Below are positions 21,723 to 29,870 of a DNA stretch of 30,073 bases, in pieces. The DNA is taken from positions 1 to 30,073 of the forward strand of contig DDFD01000002.1 of NCBI GenBank assembly GCA_002337005.1, given 5' to 3'. The notes under the pieces were generated by a model, which made no database searches, had not been told where the DNA came from, and was given only the letters and a program-made list of their open reading frames with translations. The stretch's first letter is position 1. Each line of letters opens with the position of its first letter. Both the position numbers and the translations under genes were made by a program. Source of the stretch: Flavobacteriales bacterium UBA1937 (GTDB lineage Bacteria > Bacteroidota > Bacteroidia > Flavobacteriales > Weeksellaceae).

Positions 21723-23846
21723 ATGACCGTAGAAAAATACATCCAAGAACGTTTACCAATTCCTACAAAAAGTATAGAAAACACACTTTTGCTTCTTTCA
21801 GAAGATTGTACCATTCCCTTTATTGCACGTTATAGAAAAGATAAAACAGGCAATTTAGACGAAGTGGCGATTGAGCAAATCTTTAAACTTAACAAAAGTT
21901 TTGAAGAAATCATCAAACGAAAAGAAAGCATCTTAAAATCAATTGAAGAACAAAATGCTTTAACACCAGAATTGGCTCAAAAAATTAACCAAAGTTTTGA
22001 TTTACAAGAAATTGAAGACCTTTATCTGCCGTACAAAAAGCGCAAGAAAACCAAAGCAGATTCTGCAAGAGAAAAAGGTTTAGAACCTTTAGCCAAAATC
22101 ATCATGTCTCAAAAATCTGATGATGTAGAATATCTCGCCTCAAAATATTTGAACAAAGACGTTGCCGATGAAGACGAAGCATTGCAAGGAGCAAGAGATA
22201 TTATCGCAGAATGGCTCAATGAAAATCTCTACATCAGAAAAAATCTCCGAAGATTATTCCAAAGAAAAGCAGTAGTTTCTACCAAAGTGGTAAAAGCTAA
22301 AAAAGATGAAGAAGACGCACAGAAATTCTCTCAATATTTTGACTGGCAAGAACCTCTCAATAGAGCTCCATCTCACCGATTGCTAGCGATGCTAAGAGCC
22401 GAAAACGAAGGCTTTGTAAAAGTTTCTGTAGCAGTAGAAAAAGAAGAAGCTATAGAAATGATGGAAAATGCGGTGATAAAATCTAATAACGATTGCACAC
22501 AACAAATAAAATTGGCGATTGCAGATGCATACAAAAGATTACTAGAACCTGCCATTTCTAATGAAACTTTGCAAGAATCAAAAGAAAAAGCCGATCAAAA
22601 AGCGATTGATGTTTTTGCAGAAAATTTACAACAATTATTATTAGCAGCTCCGCTTGGTGAAAAGCGAATTCTGGCGATTGACCCAGGTTACAGAACAGGT
22701 TGCAAAGTGGTTTGTCTTGATGAAAAAGGAGATATTCTACACAACGAAACTATTTTTCCGCACGCTCCACAAAACGAAACAGGAATGGCAATGAAAAAGA
22801 TAAAATCTCTTGTCAATTCTTGCAATATAGAAGCCATTTCCATCGGAAACGGAACGGCAAGTAGAGAAACGGAACAATTCATCAAAAAAATTGGTTTTGA
22901 TAGAGATTTACAGGTTTTTGTGGTTTCTGAAGCGGGAGCTTCCGTGTATTCTGCAAGTAAAATTGCGAGAGAAGAATTCCCGAATTATGATGTTACGGTT
23001 CGTGGTGCGGTTTCTATTGGGCGAAGACTTTCTGATCCTTTAGCAGAACTCGTGAAAATAGACCCAAAATCGATTGGAGTTGGGCAATATCAACACGATG
23101 TTGACCAAAATAAACTCAAAGAAAAACTAGACAATACCGTTATTTTTTGTGTAAATTCTGTAGGAATTAATCTTAATACTGCCAGTAAATCTTTGTTGAG
23201 TTACGTTTCTGGAATTGGTGAAAAAATGGCAGAAAACATTGTAAATTTCAGAGCTGAAAATGGCGCTTTTACCTCAAGAAAAGATTTGAAAAAAGTACCA
23301 CGATTAGGCGAAAAAGCCTATCAACAAGCAGCAGCTTTCGTAAGAATTAAAAATGCTAAAAATCCGCTAGATAATTCTGCGGTGCATCCCGAAGCTTATG
23401 TTTTGGTAGAAAAAATGGCGAAAGATTTGGGTTTAAAAACGGAAAATCTTATTGCCAATAAAGAAAAAATAGATCAAATCGACCCAGAAAAATACATTAC
23501 CGAAGACATCGGGATTTTAGGAATTAAAGATATTCTGAAAGAATTGCTAAAACCTGGATTAGATCCAAGAAAATCTGCCAAAGTTTTTGAATTTGACCGA
23601 AATGTAAAAACCATCAAAGATTTACATATAGGCATGATTTTACCAGGAATTGTAAACAATATCACGGCTTTTGGTTGTTTTGTAGATATAGGCATTAAAG
23701 AAAGTGGCTTGGTGCATATTTCTCAACTGAAAGACGGTTTTGTTTCGGATGTAAACGAAGTGGTAAAACTGCATCAACACGTTCAGGTAAAAGTTCTAGA
23801 AATAGACGAACAAAGAAAAAGAATTCAATTAACAATGATTTTATAA
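21723..23846 (+). CDS. tex: Tex, RNA-binding transcription accessory protein, 707 aa
   Basis: Tex is a cytoplasmic nucleic-acid-binding factor related to eukaryotic Spt6, linked to transcription and tolerance of stress. Domains in order: N-terminal Tex helical region (1-about 190, IPFIARYRKDKTGNLDE and LYLPYKKRKKTKADSAREKG), YqgF-like fold (about 315-440, ILAIDPGYRTGCKVVCLDE), helix-hairpin-helix pair (about 480-560, VGINLNTASKSLLSYVSGIG and KKVPRLGEKAYQQAAAF) and a C-terminal S1 domain (about 635-707, GIVNNITAFGCFVDIGIKES). All domains are intact. It is slightly shorter than proteobacterial Tex because it ends right after S1. Transcribed alone. Confidence 0.95.
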   Translation: MTVEKYIQERLPIPTKSIENTLLLLSEDCTIPFIARYRKDKTGNLDEVAIEQIFKLNKSFEEIIKRKESILKSIEEQNALTPELAQKINQSFDLQEIEDLYLPYKKRKKTKADSAREKGLEPLAKIIMSQKSDDVEYLASKYLNKDVADEDEALQGARDIIAEWLNENLYIRKNLRRLFQRKAVVSTKVVKAKKDEEDAQKFSQYFDWQEPLNRAPSHRLLAMLRAENEGFVKVSVAVEKEEAIEMMENAVIKSNNDCTQQIKLAIADAYKRLLEPAISNETLQESKEKADQKAIDVFAENLQQLLLAAPLGEKRILAIDPGYRTGCKVVCLDEKGDILHNETIFPHAPQNETGMAMKKIKSLVNSCNIEAISIGNGTASRETEQFIKKIGFDRDLQVFVVSEAGASVYSASKIAREEFPNYDVTVRGAVSIGRRLSDPLAELVKIDPKSIGVGQYQHDVDQNKLKEKLDNTVIFCVNSVGINLNTASKSLLSYVSGIGEKMAENIVNFRAENGAFTSRKDLKKVPRLGEKAYQQAAAFVRIKNAKNPLDNSAVHPEAYVLVEKMAKDLGLKTENLIANKEKIDQIDPEKYITEDIGILGIKDILKELLKPGLDPRKSAKVFEFDRNVKTIKDLHIGMILPGIVNNITAFGCFVDIGIKESGLVHISQLKDGFVSDVNEVVKLHQHVQVKVLEIDEQRKRIQLTMIL

Positions 23847-23852
23847 ACAAAA

Positions 23853-23877
23853 AAAGTGCTTGAAATCCAAGCACTTT
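23853..23877 (+). terminator. Bidirectional terminator between tex and serA
   Basis: AAAGTGCTTG (23853-23862), five-base loop, CAAGCACTTT (23868-23877), a perfect 10-bp stem. A/T runs on both sides serve the converging genes. Confidence 0.85.
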
Positions 23878-23899
23878 CTTGTTAACTATGTATTATATT

Positions 23900-24853
23900 T
23901 TATTTCAAAATTGCAGAAATCTGCGCAGCCAATTCCGTCCCGATTCTATCTTGTGCTTCTTGCGTAGCAGCACCAATATGCGGCGTAAGAGAGATTTTAG
24001 GATGAGAGAGCACTTTTTCTGACGGGGTAGGTTCATTTACAAAAACATCTAAACCTGCGAAAGAAACTTTACCAGAATCTAGTGCTTCAATCAAAGCTTC
24101 TTCGTCTATTACTCCACCTCTAGCGCAGTTTACTACGGCTACTCCATCTTTCATTTTGGCAAATTCTTCTTTACCAAGCAGTGCACCATTTTTCTGAGCA
24201 GGAACGTGTAATGTCACAAAATCTGATTCATTCAACACATTTTCTAAAGGCTCAGTTTTTACAGGAATAGAAACCGATTGATTATTTGGGAATTCCAAAG
24301 TAATTTCTACATTTTCTATAAAAGCATCTGCTGCTTTTACATTCATCCCAAGACCGAAAGCAATTTTGGCAACTTCTTGACCAATTCTGCCAATCCCCAC
24401 AATCCCAATAGTTTTACCACGAAGTTCAATTCCTTTTTCGTAATTTTTTTTCAGTTTTGCAAATTCTGTGTTACCAGAAACAGGCATTTTTCTATTAGAA
24501 TCTTGTAAAAATCTCACTCCAGAAAATAAATGTGAAAAAACCAATTCTGCCACACTTCCAGACGAAGCAGCTGGCGTATTGATTACACTAATTCCTTTAC
24601 TTTTAGCGTATTCTACTTCTATATTATCCATTCCTACGCCTCCCCTACCAATAATTTTAATGGAAGGACAACTATCTATCACTTCCTTGGTTACTTGGGT
24701 AGCGCTTCTTACTAAAAGTACTGCTACTTGATTTTCATTAATGTAACTGATTAAATTTTCTTGAGGAACTTTATTTGTAATTACCTCAAAGCCATTTTGT
24801 TGTAAAGCATCAACTCCAGATTGATTCAAACCGTCATTTGCTAAAATCTTCAT
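23900..24853 (-). CDS. serA: D-3-phosphoglycerate dehydrogenase / 2-hydroxyacid dehydrogenase, 317 aa
   Basis: NAD-dependent oxidation of 3-phosphoglycerate, the first step of serine synthesis. The substrate-binding part has VLLVRSATQVT and IIGRGGVGMDNIEV. The nucleotide-binding part has GIVGIGRIGQE (150-160). The catalytic residues are R245 (CARGGVIDE), E274 (VNEPTPS) and H292 (TPHIGAAT). The protein lacks the C-terminal ACT domain of E. coli SerA, as is usual for the short form in Bacteroidota, so serine feedback through ACT is not expected. The usual partner serC is not in the window, and a related 2-hydroxyacid specificity cannot be ruled out. Start at 24853 fits the family. Confidence 0.85.
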   Translation of the reverse strand: MKILANDGLNQSGVDALQQNGFEVITNKVPQENLISYINENQVAVLLVRSATQVTKEVIDSCPSIKIIGRGGVGMDNIEVEYAKSKGISVINTPAASSGSVAELVFSHLFSGVRFLQDSNRKMPVSGNTEFAKLKKNYEKGIELRGKTIGIVGIGRIGQEVAKIAFGLGMNVKAADAFIENVEITLEFPNNQSVSIPVKTEPLENVLNESDFVTLHVPAQKNGALLGKEEFAKMKDGVAVVNCARGGVIDEEALIEALDSGKVSFAGLDVFVNEPTPSEKVLSHPKISLTPHIGAATQEAQDRIGTELAAQISAILK

Positions 24854-24889
24854 TTTATTTAATTTTTATTTTTCTAAATTTTGAGACGT

Positions 24890-24897
24890 CAAAGTTA
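24890..24897 (-). promoter_or_regulatory. serA promoter -7 element
   Basis: TAACTTTG on the minus strand matches TAnnTTTG. It is 36 bp before the ATG. The nearest TTG is 24 bp upstream, longer than usual. Confidence 0.45.
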
Positions 24898-25022
24898 TTG
24901 AAAAAAGTATAAAAAACTCCTCAAAGAACCCCACTAAATGTTAATTAATTATTAACAAAATAGCAAAAACAATACATTAATCCGAAAAAGTAAAAATAAT
25001 TCTATATCTCATTAATAATAAT

Positions 25023-25030
25023 TAAATTTG
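25023..25030 (+). promoter_or_regulatory. idi promoter -7 element
   Basis: TAAATTTG, a full match to TAnnTTTG, ends 15 bp before the ATG at 25046. It rules out the TTG at 25028 as start. Confidence 0.55.
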
Positions 25031-25045
25031 GGAATTCTAATATTT

Positions 25046-25555
25046 ATGGAAGAAAAAGTAGTTTTAGTAAACGAAAAAGACGAAGTTTTAGGTCTTATGG
25101 AAAAAATGCAAGCCCACGAAAATGGGATTTTGCACCGTGCATTTTCTGTATTCCTTTTTAATTCTAAAGGCGAAATGCTTTTGCAAAAAAGAGCTGCCGA
25201 AAAGTACCACTCTCCTAATCAATGGACGAATGCTTGTTGCTCTCACCCAAGAATTGATGAAACCTATGAACAAGCTGCCCATCGTAGAATAAAAGAAGAA
25301 TTGGGGATAGACTGTCATTTGGAAGAAAAATTTTGGTTTATTTACAAGGCAGATGTGGGGCAAAACCTATGGGAACACGAACTAGACCACGTTTTCGTAG
25401 GCAATTATGAAGCAGATTTTTATCTTAATCCAGAAGAAGTAGCAGAAGTAAGGTATATTTCTATTCCAGATTTAGACGAAAAAATGAGAACTCATCCTGA
25501 ACATTTCACAGAATGGTTTAAAATTATTTTAGAGGAATATCAACATCATTTTTAA
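25046..25555 (+). CDS. idi: Isopentenyl-diphosphate delta-isomerase, type 1, 169 aa
   Basis: Interconverts isopentenyl and dimethylallyl diphosphate for isoprenoid (quinone, carotenoid) synthesis in the cytosol. Nudix-like fold with metal ligands H24 and H30, catalytic C65 in WTNACCSHPRIDE, Nudix-like RRIKEELGI (80-88) and the metal/catalytic pair E110 and E112 in LWEHELDHVF. All key residues are present. The start is set by the promoter and by the family's N-terminal MEEKVVLVNEKDEVLG. The gap to gcvT (92 bp) contains the octamer repeat and no terminator, so readthrough is possible. Confidence 0.93.
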   Translation: MEEKVVLVNEKDEVLGLMEKMQAHENGILHRAFSVFLFNSKGEMLLQKRAAEKYHSPNQWTNACCSHPRIDETYEQAAHRRIKEELGIDCHLEEKFWFIYKADVGQNLWEHELDHVFVGNYEADFYLNPEEVAEVRYISIPDLDEKMRTHPEHFTEWFKIILEEYQHHF

Positions 25556-25564
25556 AGTTAGAAG

Positions 25565-25594
25565 TGGGAAGATGGGAAGATGGGAAGATGGGAA
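25565..25594. repeat. Octamer tandem repeat between idi and gcvT
   Basis: Unit TGGGAAGA occurs 3.75 times without mismatch. It lies 53 bp before the gcvT ATG. Confidence 0.85.
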
Positions 25595-25647
25595 CTTTAA
25601 AATCGCAAATCAAAAAATTGTAAATCGTAAATATAAAAAAGTATAAA

Positions 25648-26727
25648 ATGAATAAAACTGCGTTGTACAACAAGCACGTTTCTCTAGGTGCTAAAATAGT
25701 TCCTTTTGCTGGTTTTGAGATGCCTGTGCAATATTCTGGCGTTACCGAAGAACATTTTGCGGTAAGAGAAAAAGTAGGAATTTTTGATGTTTCACATATG
25801 GGGCAATTCTATGTAGAAGGTGCTTCTGCTAAAGATTTGTTGCAATATGTAACCAGCAATAACGTAGAAAATTTAGAAAACGGAAAAGCGCAATACTCTT
25901 GTCTGCCTAACGGAAATGGCGGAATTGTGGATGATCTAATCGTCTATAAAATAGAAGACGAAAAATATTTTGTGGTAGTTAACGCTTCTAATATAGAAAA
26001 AGATTGGAATCATATTTCTACATTCAATGAAAAATTTGGGGCAAAAATGACCAATATATCAGACGAAACTTCACTCATCGCAATACAAGGTCCAAAAGCA
26101 ATGGAAACATTACAAAAGTTAACCGAAACCAATTTATCTGATATTCCTTATTATCATTTCACCGTAGGAACTGTAGCAGGTATAGAAAATGTAATTATCT
26201 CTAATACAGGTTATACAGGCAGTGGTGGTTTTGAAATTTATTTCAAAAATGAATTTGCAGAAAAACTTTGGGATGAATTAACAACTGCTGGCGAAGAATT
26301 TGGATTAATTCCTTGCGGATTGGCGGCTAGAGATACATTGAGATTAGAAAAAGGATTTTGCCTTTACGGAAATGATATTGATGATACCACCTCTCCACTA
26401 GAAGCTGGACTAGGCTGGATTACAAAATTTGATAAAGAATTTGTAGATAAAGATTTCCTTTTAAAACAAAAAGAAGAAGGAATTAGCCGAAAATTAATTG
26501 GTTTCGAAATGCAAGAAAAAGCCATCCCAAGACACGATTATTTGGTGGTAGATGCTGCTGGAAATGAAATAGGAAAAGTAACTTCTGGAACTATGAGTCC
26601 ATTGAAAAAAATAGGGGTAGGTTTAGCTTATGTAGCTGCTCCACATTATAAACTAGGCAGTGAAATTTTTATTCAAATTAGAAACAAAAACATCCCAGCG
26701 AAAGTGGTAAAATTGCCGTTTGTTTAA
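25648..26727 (+). CDS. gcvT: Glycine cleavage system T protein (aminomethyltransferase), 359 aa
   Basis: Releases ammonia from aminomethyl-lipoate on GcvH and passes the C1 unit to tetrahydrofolate. The protein shows the N-terminal HVSLGAKIVPFAGFEMPVQY, FDVSHMGQFYVEG, CLPNGNGGIVDDLIVYK, NTGYTGSGGFEIYF, RDTLRLEKGFCLYGNDI and the C-terminal GTMSPLKKIGVGLAYV motifs in the right order, and length is standard. GcvH and GcvP are not in the window. It stands between idi and a shared convergent terminator. Confidence 0.95.
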   Translation: MNKTALYNKHVSLGAKIVPFAGFEMPVQYSGVTEEHFAVREKVGIFDVSHMGQFYVEGASAKDLLQYVTSNNVENLENGKAQYSCLPNGNGGIVDDLIVYKIEDEKYFVVVNASNIEKDWNHISTFNEKFGAKMTNISDETSLIAIQGPKAMETLQKLTETNLSDIPYYHFTVGTVAGIENVIISNTGYTGSGGFEIYFKNEFAEKLWDELTTAGEEFGLIPCGLAARDTLRLEKGFCLYGNDIDDTTSPLEAGLGWITKFDKEFVDKDFLLKQKEEGISRKLIGFEMQEKAIPRHDYLVVDAAGNEIGKVTSGTMSPLKKIGVGLAYVAAPHYKLGSEIFIQIRNKNIPAKVVKLPFV

Positions 26728-26750
26728 TCAGCAAATTTCAATCAATAAAA

Positions 26751-26781
26751 AAAACGTTCAAGAATTATACTTGAACGTTTT
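26751..26781 (+). terminator. Bidirectional terminator between gcvT and the ArsC-like gene
   Basis: AAAACGTTCAAG (26751-26762), seven-base loop, CTTGAACGTTTT (26770-26781), then TTTT. A perfect 12-bp stem with A/T runs on both sides. Confidence 0.9.
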
Positions 26782-26783
26782 TT

Positions 26784-27134
26784 TTATGAAGCAAAATACC
26801 TTCTAAGATTAGATATATTTTCTTTATCATTCCCTATAAAAATTTCTTTATCCGTTACAAAAACCGGACGTTTCAAAAAAGTATAATGGTTCATTAATAA
26901 TTCTTTGAAATTTGCTTCTTGCATTGATTTTAAATCTAATTCTTGAAGTTTTATTTGGGTAGATTTTTTGTTAAAGAGTGCTTCGTAAGACTGAGAAATT
27001 TTATACATTTCTTGTATCTCTTCTTCAGTAATGGGCTGTGTTTTTATTTCTCGTTTTTCCCAGCCGTTTAAATCAAATTGCTTTAAAATTTTAAGACAAG
27101 TATCACAAGTTTTTAGGTAAAATACTTTTTTCAT
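26784..27134 (-). CDS. ArsC/Spx-family thioredoxin-fold protein, 116 aa
   Basis: Thioredoxin-like ArsC fold. The N-terminus KVFYLKTCDTCLKIL carries a CxxC pair (C10, C13), followed by the helical insert and the C-terminal MNHYTFLKRPVFVTDKEIFIG, matching the RPV.. region of arsenate reductases and Spx. A role in thiol redox or arsenate reduction is possible; most Flavobacteriia copies have no assigned substrate. The -7 box ends 5 bp before the ATG, so the mRNA is probably leaderless. Confidence 0.8.
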   Translation of the reverse strand: MKKVFYLKTCDTCLKILKQFDLNGWEKREIKTQPITEEEIQEMYKISQSYEALFNKKSTQIKLQELDLKSMQEANFKELLMNHYTFLKRPVFVTDKEIFIGNDKENISNLRRYFAS

Positions 27135-27138
27135 CCGT

Positions 27139-27146
27139 CAAATGTA
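27139..27146 (-). promoter_or_regulatory. Promoter -7 element of the ArsC-like gene
   Basis: TACATTTG on the minus strand, full match to TAnnTTTG, with only four bases to the start codon. Confidence 0.55.
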
Positions 27147-27203
27147 AGGTTTATCCTAGTATTTAGAAAATTATTGAATATCTTTATTGAAAATTTTATT
27201 TGA

Positions 27204-27668
27204 ATGACCAACAAAACAATTTTTCAGTTTATATCAGAACCAGGAGATGTAAACTACGGTGGTAATGTACACGGAGGCAGTGTAATGAAGTGGATAGATC
27301 AAGCTGGATATGCATGCGCAAGCTCTTGGAGTTCAAGTTATTGCGTCACGGTTTATGTAGGTGGAATTAGGTTTTTTTCTCCTATTAAAATTGGGCATAT
27401 TGTGAAAGTAGAAGCCGAAGTAATTTACACTGGAAAGAGCAGTATGCACATCTCAATTAATGTATTTTCTAGAAATATAAAACGCAAAGATTTTGAGAAA
27501 AAAACGCACTGCATTATTGTTTTTGTGGCAGTAGATGACGAAGGCAATACGGTAGAAGTACCAAAATTTATCCCAGAAACCGAACAAGAGAAACAAATGG
27601 AACAATACGCCATCAAATTGATGGATCTTAGAAAACAAATAGAAGACGAGATGAAGCCGTTTTTGTAA
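27204..27668 (+). CDS. Acyl-CoA thioesterase, hotdog fold, 154 aa
   Basis: A hotdog enzyme that hydrolyses acyl-CoA thioesters. The catalytic segment DVNYGGNVHGGSVMKWIDQAG holds the conserved N/HGG and following acidic residue of the YciA/ACOT group. VTVYVGGIRFFSPIKIGHIV and VKVEAEVIYTGKSSMHISINV form the central strands. C-terminal residues 125-154 are helical and charged. The chain-length preference is unknown. A possible -7 box TATCTTTA (27179-27186, one mismatch) lies upstream, divergent from the ArsC-like gene. Confidence 0.88.
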   Translation: MTNKTIFQFISEPGDVNYGGNVHGGSVMKWIDQAGYACASSWSSSYCVTVYVGGIRFFSPIKIGHIVKVEAEVIYTGKSSMHISINVFSRNIKRKDFEKKTHCIIVFVAVDDEGNTVEVPKFIPETEQEKQMEQYAIKLMDLRKQIEDEMKPFL

Positions 27669-27675
27669 ATAAGAA

Positions 27676-27703
27676 AACTCCTTCCAGAAAACTGAAAGGA
27701 GTT
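27676..27703 (+). terminator. Bidirectional terminator between the thioesterase gene and rny
   Basis: AACTCCTT-C-CAG, loop AAAA, CTG-A-AAGGAGTT: 11 paired bases with one mismatch. Minus-strand sense ends in TTTTCTTATTT, so it also ends rny. Confidence 0.75.
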
Positions 27704-27726
27704 GTTATTATAAACTATGCTGTAAT

Positions 27727-29298
27727 TTATCTTGCGATATTTACGGCTCTGGTTTCTCTAATTACAGTAATTTTTACTTGACCAGGATAAGTTAATTCAT
27801 TCTGAATTTTTTCTGAAATATCATACGAAAGTTGATAAGATTGTTCATCATTTACTTTTGTAGATTCTACCATCACTCTCAGTTCTCTACCAGCTTGTAT
27901 AGCGTATGCACTAGACACTCCATCGAAACTTAAAGCTGCTGCTTCTAGGTCTTTTAATCTTTGAATGTATGATTCTAGCACTTGTCTTCTAGCGCCAGGT
28001 CTAGCACCAGAAATACCATCAGCAACCTGAATAATTGGCGAAAGAAGAGAGGTCATTTCTACCTCGTCATGGTGAGCACCTATCGCATTTACTACTTCTG
28101 GGTTTTCTCCATATTTCTCTGCCCATTGCATTCCTAATAAAGCATGAGGAAGTTCTGATTCTTGTTCCGGAACTTTACCTATATCGTGCAATAGACCTGC
28201 TCTTTTGGCTAATTTTACATTTAAGCCTAATTCCGCAGCCATTGTAGCCGCAATATTTGCAACTTCTCTGGAGTGTTGTAATAGGTTTTGCCCGTAAGAC
28301 GAACGGTATTTCATTCTACCTACAATTTTTACCAATTCTGGGTGTAACCCGTGAATTCCTAAATCGATGATGGTACGTTTACCGATTTCTATAATTTCTT
28401 CGTCTATCTGTTTTCTGGTTTTCTCTACCACCTCTTCTATTCTAGCAGGGTGAATTCTACCATCTGTCACCAATTTGTGAAGCGAAAGTCTTGCAATTTC
28501 TCTTCTTACAGGGTCAAAACAAGAAAGAAGAATGGCCTCTGGTGTATCATCTACAATAATTTCTACCCCTGTTGCTGCTTCCAGTGCACGGATGTTTCTA
28601 CCTTCTCTACCAATAATTCTACCTTTTACCTCGTCTGATTCTATGTTAAAAACAGAAACTGAGTTTTCTATGGCTTGTTCTGTACCAATTCTTTGAATGG
28701 TCTGGATAACCACTTTTTTGGCATCATTTTTAGCATTAAGTTGTGCTTCTTCCATAATGCTCTGTACATATGCCTGAGCTTTGGTTTTGGCTTCAGCTTT
28801 CATAGATTCTACCAATTCATTTTTTGCTTCTTCAGCAGAATAGTTGGATATTTTCTCCAGCATTTCAACTTTTTGAGCGGTAGCTACATCTAGTTCTTGC
28901 TGTTTTCTTTGCATGATTTCGGTTTTCTTTTCGTAATCTGCAAGTTGTCTTTCTAGGTCTTTTTCTAGTTTACCTGTTTTGCTAAGCTCGTCATTTAGTT
29001 TTTGTTCTTTGTCTCTGATTCTTTTCTCTGCTTCTTGCATTTTTTTCTCGCGAGATTGGATATTTTCATCGTGCTGAGATTTTAGTTCTAAGAATTTTAC
29101 TTTAGCCTGAGCTTCTTTTTCTTTTTTAATGGCTTCTGCCTTTACATTTGCATTTTCTATAATGTTTTCAGCAGTTTTTTTAGCGTCTTTTACGATAAAT
29201 TTTGCCTTAGAATTCAGTGAGCTTTTGGAAAGTAAAAATCCAATAACTAAACCTGCAACTAAGCACACAATGCTGATAATAATAGCGGTTAGTGTCAT
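27727..29298 (-). CDS. rny: Ribonuclease Y, 523 aa
   Basis: Membrane-anchored endoribonuclease that starts mRNA decay. N-terminal span (about 4-23), long coiled coil (about 30-175, KKEKEAQAKVKFLELKSQ and DKEQKLNDELSKTGKLEKDL), KH domain (about 215-280) with GRIIGREGRN (226-235), and HD domain with the metal-binding H371-D372 in AGLLHDIGKVPEQE. C-terminal region ends TRAVNIAR. All parts are present and length is standard. A tandem heptamer repeat lies in its leader; no promoter is evident, so it may be co-transcribed from zapA through the 6S-like RNA or depend on an unseen promoter. Confidence 0.96.
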   Translation of the reverse strand: MTLTAIIISIVCLVAGLVIGFLLSKSSLNSKAKFIVKDAKKTAENIIENANVKAEAIKKEKEAQAKVKFLELKSQHDENIQSREKKMQEAEKRIRDKEQKLNDELSKTGKLEKDLERQLADYEKKTEIMQRKQQELDVATAQKVEMLEKISNYSAEEAKNELVESMKAEAKTKAQAYVQSIMEEAQLNAKNDAKKVVIQTIQRIGTEQAIENSVSVFNIESDEVKGRIIGREGRNIRALEAATGVEIIVDDTPEAILLSCFDPVRREIARLSLHKLVTDGRIHPARIEEVVEKTRKQIDEEIIEIGKRTIIDLGIHGLHPELVKIVGRMKYRSSYGQNLLQHSREVANIAATMAAELGLNVKLAKRAGLLHDIGKVPEQESELPHALLGMQWAEKYGENPEVVNAIGAHHDEVEMTSLLSPIIQVADGISGARPGARRQVLESYIQRLKDLEAAALSFDGVSSAYAIQAGRELRVMVESTKVNDEQSYQLSYDISEKIQNELTYPGQVKITVIRETRAVNIAR

Positions 29299-29331
29299 AT
29301 ATATTGAGTTTTATTTGTCTACATATTTGTT

Positions 29332-29359
29332 TCGAGTTCCGAGTTTCGGGTTTCGAGTT
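29332..29359. repeat. Heptamer tandem repeat upstream of rny
   Basis: Four units TCGAGTT, CCGAGTT, TCGGGTT, TCGAGTT on the plus strand; in the mRNA (AACTCGA)n. It lies 33 bp before the rny ATG and has the same core as the repeat before the RND gene. Confidence 0.75.
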
Positions 29360-29395
29360 ATATTTTCTTTTTTTTAATTTTTATCCATAAAAAAA

Positions 29396-29556
29396 CCTAC
29401 AACAGTTCAGTGATATAGAGTAAACTCCTAATCAACACGATTTGAACTGATTTCTATGCTTTGTAATCTGCGAAATGCAGCACGCCATTGCAAAGACATT
29501 TGTTCGGTAATTGTTTAGCGTTGAGTTTACCTGTAATGTGTTAGAACTATTGTAGG
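29396..29556 (-). ncRNA. ssrS: 6S-like structured RNA between zapA and rny
   Basis: A region of about 161 nt folds into a rod. The closing stem pairs CCTACAA (29396-29402) with TTGTAGG (29550-29556) and AGTTC (29404-29408) with GAACT (29544-29548). An inner stem pairs GTAAACTC (29420-29427) with GAGTTTAC (29523-29530). A large central unpaired region follows, then a terminal stem CTTTGTAAT/ATTGCAAAG (29459-29467 with 29487-29495) capped by CTGC-GAAAT-GCAG. Closing stem, bubble and terminal stem are the 6S layout, and zapA is the classic neighbour of ssrS. Minus-strand orientation is preferred because TTTTTTT follows the closing stem there and zapA reads the same way. Confidence 0.7.
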
Positions 29557-29582
29557 CTATATTTTTTATAGAAAAGAAAAAT

Positions 29583-29870
29583 CTACTTTTCTATTTCGTC
29601 TAATAATTGATTAAGTTTCGTTAATCTTTCATTAGTGTTTTGTACTATTTTTTCGTTATTTAATTGATGTACTTCTGCATTGGCTCCTAATTTTAGAGCG
29701 CACATTGCTAGTGCATCTTGCTTATCTTTAACATCAAAATTGGCTTCAAATTCTCTGATCATCGTTTCAATCTGTTTACCTACTCTACGAAGTGTTTCTT
29801 CTTCGGTAGCAGGTACATTGAGCGGATAATTTCTTCCTGCAATGTTGATGGTAATTCTTCTCATTTCCAT
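29583..29870 (-). CDS. zapA: ZapA, FtsZ-ring-associated cell-division protein, 95 aa
   Basis: Starts MEMRRITINIAGRNYPLNVP, then EEETLRRVGKQIETMIREFE and a C-terminal coiled coil (about 50-95). It binds FtsZ filaments and bundles them at mid-cell. Start at 29870 or, two codons later, at 29864 is possible. Its ATG overlaps the stop codon of the upstream ORF in TAATG, so translation is coupled. The 6S-like RNA follows its stop. Confidence 0.9.
   Translation of the reverse strand: MEMRRITINIAGRNYPLNVPATEEETLRRVGKQIETMIREFEANFDVKDKQDALAMCALKLGANAEVHQLNNEKIVQNTNERLTKLNQLLDEIEK

Noticed and set aside
25565..25594. CRISPR-like array
   Set aside because: Units are 8 bp and contiguous, with no spacers and no cas genes.
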